In this document: piece by piece, positions 27,962 through 36,439 of the stretch | Position numbering within the stretch: position 1 is the first letter of the stretch | Layout of the letters: each line of letters begins with the position of its first letter | Assembly (NCBI GenBank): GCA_963770765.1 | Contig: CAVYQS010000005.1 | Location: forward strand, 124,001 to 188,000 | DNA length: 64,000 bases | Reading direction: 5' to 3' | DNA from: CAVPCY01 sp963770765 | Lineage (GTDB): Bacteria > Actinomycetota > Coriobacteriia > Anaerosomatales > PHET01 | Notes under the pieces: model-generated | Database searches by the model: none | Told to the model about the DNA's origin: nothing | The model's input: only the letters and a program-made list of their open reading frames with translations | Position numbers and translations under genes: made by a program

Positions 27962-28345
27962 GTGGTGAATGCCCGTGAGACGTACTTCGAGACGGTAGGT
28001 GCTGAGTTCTTGCCGGCGGTCCGGTTGCTGGACAAGGTCGTCACCGCCGCCAATCCCGAGTTCGAGACCCGGATCGCCTACGGCATCTTGGTCTACTCGC
28101 TTCCGGGGGCGAAACGGAGCCAGTGGGTGTGCGCAGTGTCGGTGACCACCAAAGGCGCCCAGCTACGCTTCCTCTACGGCTACCTGCTCGACGATCCGCG
28201 GGGCGTCCTGCGTGCCGGGACCGGCATACTGCGCACCATCGACTTCGCTTCGGCGGACGACATCGACGAGCAGCTCGTGGCCGACTACGTCAGCCACGCG
28301 CTGGAGAAATGGGACGAGTTCCTGGCAGAGCCAGAAGACAGCTGA
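27962..28345 (+). CDS. DUF1801-like domain protein
   Basis: A 127-residue protein reading VVNARETYFETVGAEFLPAV, then PEFETRIAYGILVYSL and a QWVCAVSVTTKGAQLRFLYG stretch. This is the YdhG/DUF1801-like alpha-beta fold, which includes iron-chaperone-like members. The GTG at 27962 (or 27965) follows AGGAGG at 27950-27955. It is 20 bp before the VOC gene, probably co-transcribed. Family assignment is moderate; function unknown. Confidence 0.6.
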   Translation: MVNARETYFETVGAEFLPAVRLLDKVVTAANPEFETRIAYGILVYSLPGAKRSQWVCAVSVTTKGAQLRFLYGYLLDDPRGVLRAGTGILRTIDFASADDIDEQLVADYVSHALEKWDEFLAEPEDS

Positions 28346-28365
28346 CACCACCGAGGAGTACGCCG

Positions 28366-28863
28366 ATGCCCGCGCTTCAGAAGATCACGCCCCATCTGTG
28401 GTTCGACGACAATGCAGAAGAGGCAGTCCGCTTCTACACGACGGTGTTCGATGATTCGGAGATCATGCGCGTCGCCCGATACGGCGAGGCCGGCTTCGAG
28501 ACCCACCACATGCCCGCCGGCACGGTGATGACGGTCGACTTCCGCATCGCCGGACAGCACTTCATCGCACTGAACGGCGGACCGGCCTTCCGCTTCAGCG
28601 AAGCCGTCTCGTTCCTCGTGAGCTGCGAGGATCAAGCCGAGCTCGACTACTACTGGGAACGCTTGGGCGAGGGCGGCGACCCGAGTGCTCAGCAGTGCGG
28701 GTGGCTCAAGGACCGTTTTGGTCTCTCGTGGCAAGTCGTGCCCAGCGTCCTTGACGATCTGATGCAGGGACCGGACCCTGCGGCATCCGAGCGCGTCATG
28801 ACGGCGATGCTCGCTATGAAGAAGCTCGTGATCGCAGACCTCGAGGCCGCCCACCGCGGCTAA
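28366..28863 (+). CDS. VOC-superfamily protein (PhnB/3-demethylubiquinone-like)
   Basis: A 165-residue glyoxalase-fold protein of the PhnB-type (PF06983). It has ITPHLWFDDNAEEAVRFYTTVF at the N terminus, VDFRIAGQHFIALNGGP, then a SFLVSCEDQAELDYYWERL segment and GWLKDRFGLSWQVVP. Metal ligands are not obvious, as in many PhnB-like members. The ATG at 28366 follows GAGGAG. Reaction unknown; such genes are common singletons in stress or antibiotic-resistance neighbourhoods. Confidence 0.88.
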   Translation: MPALQKITPHLWFDDNAEEAVRFYTTVFDDSEIMRVARYGEAGFETHHMPAGTVMTVDFRIAGQHFIALNGGPAFRFSEAVSFLVSCEDQAELDYYWERLGEGGDPSAQQCGWLKDRFGLSWQVVPSVLDDLMQGPDPAASERVMTAMLAMKKLVIADLEAAHRG

Positions 28864-28939
28864 GCTCCTTGTGGCCCCCTCGCGTGCCACGGCCGAGGCC
28901 GGCTGTGTCACACTTGTCCGGCTTGGAAGGAGCGACTGA

Positions 28940-29650
28940 ATGCCGCGAGCAGGATGGTGCCGCGAGTGCGGCGAGTGGGTCTGGGTCGACGAGGAAGGTG
29001 CCTGCCAGAACGGGCACGGTCCCGAGTGCGTGGGAGGTATCTACGACGCGAACCCGCAGGATCTGGCGCAGGACACGCCCCTGATGCGCGACTTCGGCGA
29101 CGGTGAGATGCCGCCCGAACTCAACCGCTTCAACTGGGGTGCCCTGCTGATGCCCGCGATCTGGGGTGTCGCTTTCGGCGTGTGGCCCGTCGTCTCGCTG
29201 TGGCTGCTGTCGTTCATGACCCCTTTCGTGCTCGTGTCGTTGGTCGGCTTGGCCGGCGAGGGCGCGGTCCAGAGGGCGGCGGTTGGGATCACCACGTTCT
29301 CCCAGGTCGTCAGCACGGCGATCTCGCTCTACATCGGCACCCATGCCACCTCGATGCTGTGGCGCAAGGAGCACGCGCGTCTTGAGCTCGTCGAGGGGGC
29401 CACTCCGCGCTTCTCGGTCGAGCGCTACCGGGCGCGACAGAAGATGTGGACGGCCTTCGGCATCGCGCTCACGCTCTTCTCGGTGCTGGGGTTGGCTGTT
29501 ATCGGACTGGGCTCGGGCGAAGTGGCCGATCAGGTGCGCACCCAATGGGGAATCACCCGCTTCGACGCCGCGGGCGCGTTCGTGTGGGTCCTGGCCGAGA
29601 TCGGCCTGGGTCTGTGGCTCGCGTTCCAGATGCGTAAGGAGCATCCGTGA
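28940..29650 (+). CDS. Zinc-ribbon membrane protein
   Basis: The 236-residue protein opens with a Cys-rich module (CRECGEW... CQNGHGPEC, residues 7-30) that could hold one zinc. About four membrane helices follow: near 68-85, 90-112, 170-192 and 212-230. The first pair contains NWGALLMPAIWGVAFGVWP, a motif seen in small DUF2628-like membrane proteins. The GTG of the next gene overlaps its stop (GTGA), coupling it to an aldo/keto reductase. Function unknown. Confidence 0.75.
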   Translation: MPRAGWCRECGEWVWVDEEGACQNGHGPECVGGIYDANPQDLAQDTPLMRDFGDGEMPPELNRFNWGALLMPAIWGVAFGVWPVVSLWLLSFMTPFVLVSLVGLAGEGAVQRAAVGITTFSQVVSTAISLYIGTHATSMLWRKEHARLELVEGATPRFSVERYRARQKMWTAFGIALTLFSVLGLAVIGLGSGEVADQVRTQWGITRFDAAGAFVWVLAEIGLGLWLAFQMRKEHP

Positions 29651-30480
29651 GACCGCTGACGATCGATTCGACACTGACTCTCGAAAACGGCGTCGAGATG
29701 CCGCGGTTCGGGCTGGGGACGTACAAGTCGCAGCCGGGCGTCGAGGTCGCTCACGCGGTGGAGACCGCTCTACGGGCCGGGTACCGCAGCGTCGACACCG
29801 CGTCGCTGTACGCGAACGAAGAGGGCGTGGGTGGCGGTCTGCGCGCGAGCGGGGTCCCTCGCGAGGACGTGTTCCTGGCCACCAAAGTCTGGAACACCGA
29901 GCAGGGCTATGAAGGCACGCTCGAGGCGATCGACCGCTCGCTCGCCGAGCTGGGCACGGACTACGTCGATCTCTATCTGGTCCACTGGCCGATCCAAGAG
30001 CACCTGGGCGCGACATGGCGGGCCATGGAGGAGATCTACGATGCCGGAAAGGCCCGTGCGATCGGCGTGTGCAACCACCTGCCGCACCACCTCGCCGAGC
30101 TGATGCGCGGCGCCAACGTAGCGCCGATGGTCGACCAGGTCGAGTTCCATCCGCGGCTGCAGCAGCCGAGCCTGCAGGCGTTCCTCACCGAGCACGACAT
30201 CGTGCTCGAGGCGTGGGCACCGATCATGCGCGGCGCCGTCAACGAGATCCCCGAACTCGTCGAGATCGCGGAAGCGCACGGCACGTCTGCTGCGCAGGTC
30301 TCGATTCGCTGGATCCTGCAGATGGGGTACGTGGTGATCCCCAAATCGGTCCATGATGCACGGATCGCCGAGAACGCCGATGTCTTCGACTTCGAACTCA
30401 CCGATGACGAGATGGAGGTCATCGACTCGCTCGATCAGGGCCACCGGATCGGTCCGGACCCGGACACCTACGCCTGGTGA
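29647..30480 (+). CDS. Aldo/keto reductase
   Basis: A 277-residue NADPH-dependent reductase of the 2,5-diketo-gluconate/prostaglandin-F synthase type. The catalytic tetrad is visible: Asp in YRSVDTASLY, Tyr in the same motif, Lys in LATKVWN and His in LVHWPI. The C-terminal cofactor loop VVIPKSVHDARI is present. The GTG start at 29647 overlaps the stop of the upstream membrane-protein gene. A bidirectional terminator hairpin follows at 30534. The physiological carbonyl substrate is unknown. Confidence 0.92.
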   Translation: MRPLTIDSTLTLENGVEMPRFGLGTYKSQPGVEVAHAVETALRAGYRSVDTASLYANEEGVGGGLRASGVPREDVFLATKVWNTEQGYEGTLEAIDRSLAELGTDYVDLYLVHWPIQEHLGATWRAMEEIYDAGKARAIGVCNHLPHHLAELMRGANVAPMVDQVEFHPRLQQPSLQAFLTEHDIVLEAWAPIMRGAVNEIPELVEIAEAHGTSAAQVSIRWILQMGYVVIPKSVHDARIAENADVFDFELTDDEMEVIDSLDQGHRIGPDPDTYAW

Positions 30481-30533
30481 GTCGTCACGTCAGGCTGCGC
30501 TGACCGCGCCCTCACAGGCAGGGCCGCAGCGAA

Positions 30534-30559
30534 ACGGCCGCCCCCGGAAGGGCGGCCGT
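30534..30559. terminator. Bidirectional terminator hairpin
   Basis: A perfect 10-bp stem (ACGGCCGCCC / GGGCGGCCGT) with a 6-nt loop lies between convergent aldo/keto reductase and rubrerythrin genes. In the minus orientation the stem is followed by TTTCG, so it suits rubrerythrin termination best. Confidence 0.65.
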
Positions 30560-30602
30560 CCTCACGTGCGTTGTCTCGACGACCGCTTCGCGGCCGATGC
30601 TC

Positions 30603-31178
30603 CTAGTAGGCTTCGACGAACAGCTCGAAGTACGCCTTGGCGTGGTGGCAGGCCGGGCATTCGTCCAGGGCTTCCGGGCCCTCGTGCACGTAGCCGCAGT
30701 TGCGGCACTTCCAGCGAACGAGCGTCTCGCGCGCGAAGACCTTGCGCGCCTCGACGTTCTCGAGCAGCTTGCGGTAGCGGCGCTCGTGCCAGCTCTCGAC
30801 CTTGGCGATGCGGCGGAACGACTCGGCGACCTCGGGGAAGCCTTCTGTATCGGCGACGTCGGCGAAGTCGGGGTAGAGCACGCTCCACTCCATCTTCTCG
30901 CCCTCGGCACTGGCGAGCAGGTTCTCGGCGGTCGTGCCGATACGACCGGCGGGGTAGGCCGCGGTGATCTCGGTGTCTCCGCCCTCGAGGTACTTGAAGA
31001 AGACCTTCGCGTGCTCCTTCTCGTTCTCGGCGGTCTCGAGGAACAGAGCGCTGATCTGCTCGAATCCCTCCTTCTTGGCGACGCTCGAGAAGAACCAGTA
31101 GCGGTTGCGCGCCTGGCTCTCGCCGGCGAACGACTTCAGCAGGTTCTCCTCGGTGCGCGTTCCTTTGATGCTCGGCAT
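30603..31178 (-). CDS. rbr: Rubrerythrin
   Basis: A 191-residue rubrerythrin that reduces hydrogen peroxide in anaerobes. The ferritin-like diiron domain (about 1-145) has Glu/His ligands in SFAGESQARNRYWFF, AENEKEHAKVF, GEKMEWSVLYP and KVESWHERRYR. The C-terminal rubredoxin-like Fe(SCys)4 site has CRNCGYVHEG and CPACHHAKAYFE. The ATG at 31178 follows GAGGAGG by 6 bases. It appears monocistronic. Its presence supports an anaerobic or microaerophilic lifestyle. Confidence 0.95.
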   Translation of the reverse strand: MPSIKGTRTEENLLKSFAGESQARNRYWFFSSVAKKEGFEQISALFLETAENEKEHAKVFFKYLEGGDTEITAAYPAGRIGTTAENLLASAEGEKMEWSVLYPDFADVADTEGFPEVAESFRRIAKVESWHERRYRKLLENVEARKVFARETLVRWKCRNCGYVHEGPEALDECPACHHAKAYFELFVEAY

Positions 31179-31259
31179 AGGGTTCCTCCTCATGACGACC
31201 CGTGGGGTATCTCTGTAACGATACCCAATGCCGAGGGTGAGACGAGCTGAGGGCTGTGG

Positions 31260-32036
31260 CTATTCGATGAAGTAGCCGGTCCCCGGCTCGACCGGGATGT
31301 CCGGGGCGTCCTGCGCGATGCGGCGCTTGCGCTCGTCGGACTCGCACGGGTCGATCGTGGCCAGAACGCCCTCGGTCATATCCGGCACCAGCGCGGCCGG
31401 CAGGCTCACCGACACCTCGTCGTCGCCCCACTTCGCGAAGAACCGCGTCCCGGAGCACATGAGCGAGATGTTGAGCGTCTCGGAAAGCAGCGGCTCGGCG
31501 GTGCTCTCCGAGCAGATGCCGTGCTGACCGACGCTTCGAAACAGCGGGGCCTCGGGGCGGCTGAAGGTGAAGCCCTGCACCATGCGCATCGCCTGATAGG
31601 CGTCAGACACGATGATCGTGACGTCGGGCGCGCGGTCGGTGAAGGCGGAGAGCGGCATGATCACGGCGCCCACGACGGTGCGGGGCACGACGGCCAAGTC
31701 CCCGATCACCGCGTCGCTGACGCTCGAATCGCGGTGCAGGCCGCACTCGCTGTAGCTCGCCGAGTACCCCGGCTCGTACGGCATCGGCTCGAGACCCAGG
31801 ATCTGCCGAGAAGACTCGCAGCGGAACTGCTCGGGGCCCAGTTTGAGCCGCCGTCCCTTCCCTGCGAGCTTGACCGCGGAGCAGTAGTAGAGAGCCGTTC
31901 GCGCGAGCGGTACGTCCCACGAGTCGAACTCCGCTCGGGTGCGCAGCAGCTTCACGCCCACCGGCTCACGGCGCAGCCCGAGCGCTGCGATGAGTCGCGA
32001 GGTGATGTGCGCCCAGTCCACGGTGTTCGCTGTCAT
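31260..32036 (-). CDS. DUF169-family protein
   Basis: A 258-residue protein of the DUF169 family, recognised from REPVGVKLLRTRAEFDSW, TALYYCSAVKLAGKGRRLKL, VPRTVVGAVIMPLSAF and CSGTRFFAKWGDDEVSVSLP. Several conserved Cys are present, including the CSAVK, CSESTAEP and SLMCSGTRF regions. Such proteins occur in anaerobes near formate, hydrogen or corrinoid metabolism, but the biochemical role is unknown. The stop is 3 bp after the start region of the phosphoesterase at 32040, in the same direction, so the two are likely an operon. Confidence 0.85.
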   Translation of the reverse strand: MTANTVDWAHITSRLIAALGLRREPVGVKLLRTRAEFDSWDVPLARTALYYCSAVKLAGKGRRLKLGPEQFRCESSRQILGLEPMPYEPGYSASYSECGLHRDSSVSDAVIGDLAVVPRTVVGAVIMPLSAFTDRAPDVTIIVSDAYQAMRMVQGFTFSRPEAPLFRSVGQHGICSESTAEPLLSETLNISLMCSGTRFFAKWGDDEVSVSLPAALVPDMTEGVLATIDPCESDERKRRIAQDAPDIPVEPGTGYFIE

Positions 32037-32039
32037 CGT

Positions 32040-32750
32040 CTACACGCTCACCACGTGCGCGTCGCCGTTCTCGATCACGGCATAGCGCGCGACGATCTCG
32101 CCCACGTGGCCGCCGGGTTCGACAAGCCTCCAGCCGCGCGACTCCAGCGCCGCAAGCTCTCCCGCCGAGAAGAGCTCCGGCGGCGTGTGGCCGGCGATCT
32201 GCCTGAGACCGCCCGGAATGCGGGCGAGGTCGGTGGGCCGGAACCACAGCGGCCCCATCTCGCCGCCGATGAGCCGAAAGCGGTCGAGGTCCTCGGGGCC
32301 GAGCGGCATGCTGCGCACGGCCCGGCTGACCTCGTCGCGGAACTGACGGTTGAGTTCGTGCGCCAGCGCCTCGATGTCACCGTGTGCCTTGGCTATGACA
32401 TCGTCGAGGGCGATCGACACCCCTGCGTGGGTGATGAGCCATCCGTCGGCGGCGGCGGCAAGCGCCCACTCACCCGTGGCGAAGCGGCCGGCGAACTCGG
32501 GCCCTCGCGTCAGCGAGTCCGGATTCTGAGGGCTGATCCGAAGCCCCATGGCCGCCGCGACCTCGTGGTTGCCTGCGAGTACGGTGGCGCCAAGCGACTC
32601 GGCAAGCGCCACAGTATCGTCCGCGCCGACGTCGATCAGGTCGCCCGCCACGACCAGCGTGTCGTTCGCGCCGAATCCGGAGTGCTCGAGCGCACGCTCG
32701 AGCAGCGAGGTGTTGCCGTGAAGGTCGGACACGACGATGGTGCGGGGCAC
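32040..32750 (-). CDS. Metallophosphoesterase
   Basis: A 236-residue calcineurin-like phosphoesterase. Motifs are VVSDLHGNT (about 6-14), VAGDLIDVGADD, AGNHEVAA, WLITHAGVS and IAGHTPP. The GTG at 32750 follows AAGGAG by 6 bases; the open frame upstream has no similarity. It precedes the DUF169 gene in transcription. A bis-nucleoside-tetraphosphatase or serine/threonine phosphatase activity is possible, but the substrate is not deducible. Confidence 0.87.
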   Translation of the reverse strand: MPRTIVVSDLHGNTSLLERALEHSGFGANDTLVVAGDLIDVGADDTVALAESLGATVLAGNHEVAAAMGLRISPQNPDSLTRGPEFAGRFATGEWALAAAADGWLITHAGVSIALDDVIAKAHGDIEALAHELNRQFRDEVSRAVRSMPLGPEDLDRFRLIGGEMGPLWFRPTDLARIPGGLRQIAGHTPPELFSAGELAALESRGWRLVEPGGHVGEIVARYAVIENGDAHVVSV

Positions 32751-32826
32751 GTACGGCTCCTTGCGCGAGCTCGCGAATGGATGCGTTCGCGTCAGAGTGT
32801 AGCCCAGACGGTCACCGTCGCGTGTG

Positions 32827-33393
32827 TCAGGTGGCCCGCGCGGCCAGAAGGTTCTCGATCGCCTCGGTGGCCATCTTGAGCCGATCCGCCGTCGAGCCGC
32901 CAACGGGGATGAAGGGCACGCCGGACTCCTCGAGTCGCTCGACGAACACCTCGTGCATCGACGTGCGCAGGGGCTCACCCGTGCGAACGTCGTCGGGGGC
33001 GAACGGGAAGTCGGGCAGGCAGAGCAGGTAGAGGTCTATGCCGGCACCTTGCTCGATGCGCATCCGTGCCAGCTGATCGATCTCCGGTCGTCGGCCGCCC
33101 AGATAGCGTTCGTGCCAGATGGCCACGGTGAAGATGTCGGTGTCGCAGATCATCAGCGGACCGGCGCTCAGTGCGACGGCGTCCTCGCGACGGGACTGCT
33201 CCGCGATCACGCGCACGATATCACCGGGAAACACGCTGGCATCTCCGCGTGCCAGCTTCTCGGCGAAGTAGCCGCGGCTGTACTCCTCGACCACGGGCGC
33301 ACCGAGGGCCTCGCCAAGGGCATGGGCGAGTGTTGTCTTTCCGGTGCACTCGGCGCCGGTCGTACAGATTCGGAGCAGGTGACGTCCGGCCAC
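32827..33393 (-). CDS. NadR-like P-loop kinase domain protein
   Basis: The 188-residue P-loop protein resembles the C-terminal nicotinamide riboside kinase domain of NadR (AAA_28 type). Walker A is GAECTGKTT at about 13-21. EEYSRGYF and ICDTDIFTVAIWHERYLG follow the NadR kinase pattern. There is no HTH or nicotinamide-mononucleotide adenylyltransferase domain, so it is a stand-alone version. The GTG at 33393 follows AGAGG. Nicotinamide riboside phosphorylation is inferred by family only. Confidence 0.8.
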   Translation of the reverse strand: MAGRHLLRICTTGAECTGKTTLAHALGEALGAPVVEEYSRGYFAEKLARGDASVFPGDIVRVIAEQSRREDAVALSAGPLMICDTDIFTVAIWHERYLGGRRPEIDQLARMRIEQGAGIDLYLLCLPDFPFAPDDVRTGEPLRTSMHEVFVERLEESGVPFIPVGGSTADRLKMATEAIENLLAARAT

Positions 33394-33472
33394 AGATCCT
33401 CTCCCCCTGAGGTCGTGTCCTTGGTTCTATCCGCGATTCGTCAGCCGAACTCGTCGGCTCAGTAACAGCTTA

Positions 33473-34312
33473 CTACCCTTGCTCCCGTCGCAGGAGTTCG
33501 CGTTTCCTGTCGACCCCCCAGCGATACCCGGTGAGCGCGCCGTTCGACCCCACCACTCGGTGGCAGGGGACAGCGACAGCGACGGGGTTCGCACCGCACG
33601 CCTGGGCGACCGCCCGCACCGCCGCGGGGCTACCGATCCGCCGCGCGAGGTCGCTGTAGGAGACCGTCTCGCCCGGGGCGATGCGGGTGAGCGCGCGCCA
33701 CACCCGCTGCTGGAATGCGGTGCCGCGCACGTCCAAGGGAAGCTCCGCAGCAGAGGACGGGTCGTCGACGAGAGCGACCACGGCCTCGACGAGCGCTGCA
33801 TCGTGTGCGGAGGTCGGCGCGATCTCCGCTCGGGGGAAGCGAGCCTCCAGATCGCCGAGGAGCTCGGCGTCACGGTCCCCGAACGCGATGAAGCACACGC
33901 CCTTGTCGGTAAGGGCGACTATGAGTCGGCCCAACGTACTACTCGCGAGGGAGTAGCGGATCGTCTCACCGGGTGCACCCCTACGGTAGGCGGCCGGTGT
34001 CATGCCGAGCAGGTCACCGTGACGCTCATAGACGCGACTGGTGGAGCCGAAACCCGAGCCGTAGAGCGCGTCGGCGACGGGCGCGCCTGCGGCGAGCGAG
34101 TCGCGTAGTGTCTCGGCCCGGCGACCATCGGCGTAGGCCTTGGGGGTGAGGCCTGTCTGCGCGAGGAACGCGCGGCGTAGGACGCCGGGGCTCACGCCCG
34201 AGAGGCTGGCGAGCGCGGCGGTCGAGGGTGGGCCTTGGGACTGCGCGAGCGCGTCGTCGATGGCGGATGTCGCCACCGCCACGGCACGCGTGATGTCGGG
34301 AGAGTCGGGCAT
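33473..34312 (-). CDS. AraC-HTH and O6-methylguanine-DNA methyltransferase fusion
   Basis: A 279-residue Ada-like protein lacking the N-terminal metal-binding Ada domain. Residues about 30-110 form an AraC-type HTH (GLTPKAYADGRRAETLRDSL, then LLGMTPAAYRRG). The C-terminal half is the suicide methyltransferase with PCHRV; acceptor Cys is near residue 250. It repairs O6-methylguanine and may still bind promoters, but lacks the phosphotriester-sensing Cys. A 21-bp intergenic gap separates it from the region before psuK. Probably a DNA-alkylation response protein. Confidence 0.88.
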   Translation of the reverse strand: MPDSPDITRAVAVATSAIDDALAQSQGPPSTAALASLSGVSPGVLRRAFLAQTGLTPKAYADGRRAETLRDSLAAGAPVADALYGSGFGSTSRVYERHGDLLGMTPAAYRRGAPGETIRYSLASSTLGRLIVALTDKGVCFIAFGDRDAELLGDLEARFPRAEIAPTSAHDAALVEAVVALVDDPSSAAELPLDVRGTAFQQRVWRALTRIAPGETVSYSDLARRIGSPAAVRAVAQACGANPVAVAVPCHRVVGSNGALTGYRWGVDRKRELLRREQG

Positions 34313-34433
34313 ACTGTCAGTGTACGTGCCTGGAACGGGCGTGCACTATCCGATTCGACCGCCCCTGCACCGGCCGGCTGCTGAAGGCCACGTCGGGCCG
34401 GCATGATGTCTCGATCGAGGGGAGCGCCTGACC

Positions 34434-35381
34434 GTGGTGAGCGAATCCACAGCACCGATCGGGCGTGTCGTGGTCGTTGGTGGAGCGAATACCGACATCG
34501 TCGGGCGCTCCTTCGCGCCGCTCATCGGGCACGACTCCAACCCGGGCTACGTACGCCTGAGTTCGGGCGGAGTGGGGCGCAACATCGCGGAGAACCTGGC
34601 GCGTCTCGGGGTGGAGGTCGAACTCGTGACCGCGCTGGGCGGCGACCACAACGCCGAGCAGCTGGCCGACGGCTGCCGAGAAGCCGGCGTGGGACTCGAG
34701 GCGGCGTACGTCGCCCGTGAGCTGCCCGGCTCGCTCTACCTGGCGATACTCGATGAGGCCGGCGATATGGCGCTGGCGCTCAACGACATGCGTGCGCTCG
34801 ACCGGCTCACTCCCGCCGTTCTGGCCGAGCGCTCGGCGACCTTCGGAGGCGCGGAGCTGGTGGTGCTCGACGCGAACCCGCACCCGGACTCGTTGGCGTG
34901 GATCGCGCACGAGGTGGACGCGCCGCTGCTGCTCGATCCGGTCTCCGCGGCCAAGGCGCCTCGTGCACTCGGAATCCTCGATCGCCTCGCGGCGCTGAAG
35001 TGCAACGCGCTCGAGGCCGCGGCGCTCCTCGGGTCGGATGTGCCTGCGAGCCACCTGCGGATCGAGAATGCCGCTCAGCGACTGATGGACCTGGGTGTGG
35101 GGGCCGTCTATCTGACCGCCGGCCCCGACGGAGTGCACTACCGCGACGCCGACGAGCACGGGTGGCTCCGTGCTCCGAGCGTTGAGGTCGCCAACGCCAC
35201 CGGTGCGGGCGACGCCTTCAGCGCCGGTGTGGCGGCTGGGATGCTCGAGGGGTTCTCGGCGAGGCGGTGTGCGGCGCTGGGAAGCGCTCTGGCCGGCCTG
35301 ACGCTCGCAAGTGAGCATACGGTGAGCGACCGGGTCACTCGGGAGACGGTGCGAGCTGCGATCGAGGAGACTGAGCTGTGA
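34434..35381 (+). CDS. psuK: PfkB-family kinase, predicted pseudouridine kinase
   Basis: A 315-residue PfkB/ribokinase-fold kinase. The N-terminal signature is VVVVGGANTDIVGRSF and the C-terminal one is NATGAGDAFSAGVAAGML (about 264-281), with the catalytic Asp. FGGAELVVLDANPHP and DAPLLLDPVSAAKA match pseudouridine kinase paralogues. The GTG start may be 34434 or 34437, with AGGGGAG upstream. The stop overlaps psuG (GTGA), and this pairing is what supports pseudouridine as substrate: kinase then glycosidase release uracil and ribose 5-phosphate. Confidence 0.88.
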   Translation: MVSESTAPIGRVVVVGGANTDIVGRSFAPLIGHDSNPGYVRLSSGGVGRNIAENLARLGVEVELVTALGGDHNAEQLADGCREAGVGLEAAYVARELPGSLYLAILDEAGDMALALNDMRALDRLTPAVLAERSATFGGAELVVLDANPHPDSLAWIAHEVDAPLLLDPVSAAKAPRALGILDRLAALKCNALEAAALLGSDVPASHLRIENAAQRLMDLGVGAVYLTAGPDGVHYRDADEHGWLRAPSVEVANATGAGDAFSAGVAAGMLEGFSARRCAALGSALAGLTLASEHTVSDRVTRETVRAAIEETEL

Positions 35382-36307
35382 ACCGTGAGGCAAACCACCT
35401 GAACGAGTACCTGGACGTCGCGCCGGAGGTCGCCTCCGCGCTCGAGCAGGGCGGCGCGGTGGTCGCGCTCGAGTCCACCATCATCAGCCACGGGTTCCCG
35501 TATCCCTCCAACCTGGAGTGCGCGCTCACCGCCGAGCAGTGCGTCCGCGACGAGGGTGCGGTGCCGGCGACCATCGCGATACTCGGGGGTCGGCTCACGG
35601 TGGGCTTGGATCGTTCTCAGATCGAGAGGCTCGCCACCGCCGGCGCCGAGAACGTCGCCAAAGCGTCTCGCCGAGACATCGGCGTGCTCATCGCACGCGG
35701 CGCCGACGGGGCGACCACGGTCGCGGGAACGATGTTGATCGCGGCGCTCGCCGGCATCAGGGTCTTCGCTACCGGCGGCATCGGAGGGGTGCACCGCGGT
35801 GCGCAGGACACTCTCGACATCTCCGCCGACCTGCTGGAGCTGGCTCGGACGCCGGTGGCGGTGGTGTGCGCGGGCGCGAAGTCGATACTCGACATCGGTC
35901 TCACGCTCGAAGTCCTCGAGACCCACGGCGTCCCGGTCCTGGGATACCGCACCGACGACTTCCCGGCCTTCTACACCCGCAGCAGCGGGTTCGGCGTCGA
36001 CGCCCGCTTTGAGACCGCCGAGCAGATCGCCGATGTCCTGCGGGCGCAGCACGCTCTGGCGCTCGGAGGCGGAACGATCATCGCCAATCCCATCGACGCT
36101 GAACACGCGCTCGAGCCGGGACTCCTGGACACGTGGACGGCCACAGCGCTGGCGCAAGCCACTGCAGACGGGGTACACGGCAAGGACGTCACGCCGTTCC
36201 TGCTGTCGCAGCTCCACGCACTCTCGAACGGAGCCACGGAGACCGCCAACAAGCAGCTCGTCTATGGAAATGCTCGCCTCGCGGCACGAATCGCGGCTAT
36301 GCTGTGA
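35378..36307 (+). CDS. psuG: Pseudouridine-5'-phosphate glycosidase
   Basis: A 309-residue PsuG (IndA-like) enzyme that splits pseudouridine 5'-phosphate into uracil and ribose 5-phosphate. Recognisable stretches are ALESTIISHGFPYPSNLE, ATGGIGGVHRGAQ (near 140), CAGAKSILDIGLTLEVLE and the YRTDDFPAFYTRSSG segment. Mn-binding acidic residues of the family lie in the central part. It is translationally coupled to psuK by a 4-bp GTGA overlap. With psuK it forms a pseudouridine salvage pair; no transporter is beside it. Confidence 0.93.
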   Translation: MNREANHLNEYLDVAPEVASALEQGGAVVALESTIISHGFPYPSNLECALTAEQCVRDEGAVPATIAILGGRLTVGLDRSQIERLATAGAENVAKASRRDIGVLIARGADGATTVAGTMLIAALAGIRVFATGGIGGVHRGAQDTLDISADLLELARTPVAVVCAGAKSILDIGLTLEVLETHGVPVLGYRTDDFPAFYTRSSGFGVDARFETAEQIADVLRAQHALALGGGTIIANPIDAEHALEPGLLDTWTATALAQATADGVHGKDVTPFLLSQLHALSNGATETANKQLVYGNARLAARIAAML

Positions 36308-36328
36308 CCGTGAGTGTAGCGGGGGTCG

Positions 36329-36415
36329 TTCGACAGCTGCGGTGAACCATCGAGGGGGAGATGCCCTCCGGCTGTCGAATGACGGTGTGGGGCGGTCTGA
36401 TAGGACAGACCGTTT
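36329..36415 (+). terminator. Two tandem hairpins after psuG
   Basis: The first inverted repeat pairs TTCGACAGC (36329-36337) with GCTGTCGAA (36371-36379). The second is a CGGTCTG/CAGACCG stem (36393-36399 / 36406-36412) followed by TTTCC. The second could end the psuKG transcript. Both together lie 25-110 bases before the cytochrome start, so they may instead form a structured 5' leader. Neither role is proven. Confidence 0.4.
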
Positions 36416-36439
36416 CCGGGGCGATGAAGGGGTAATCGG

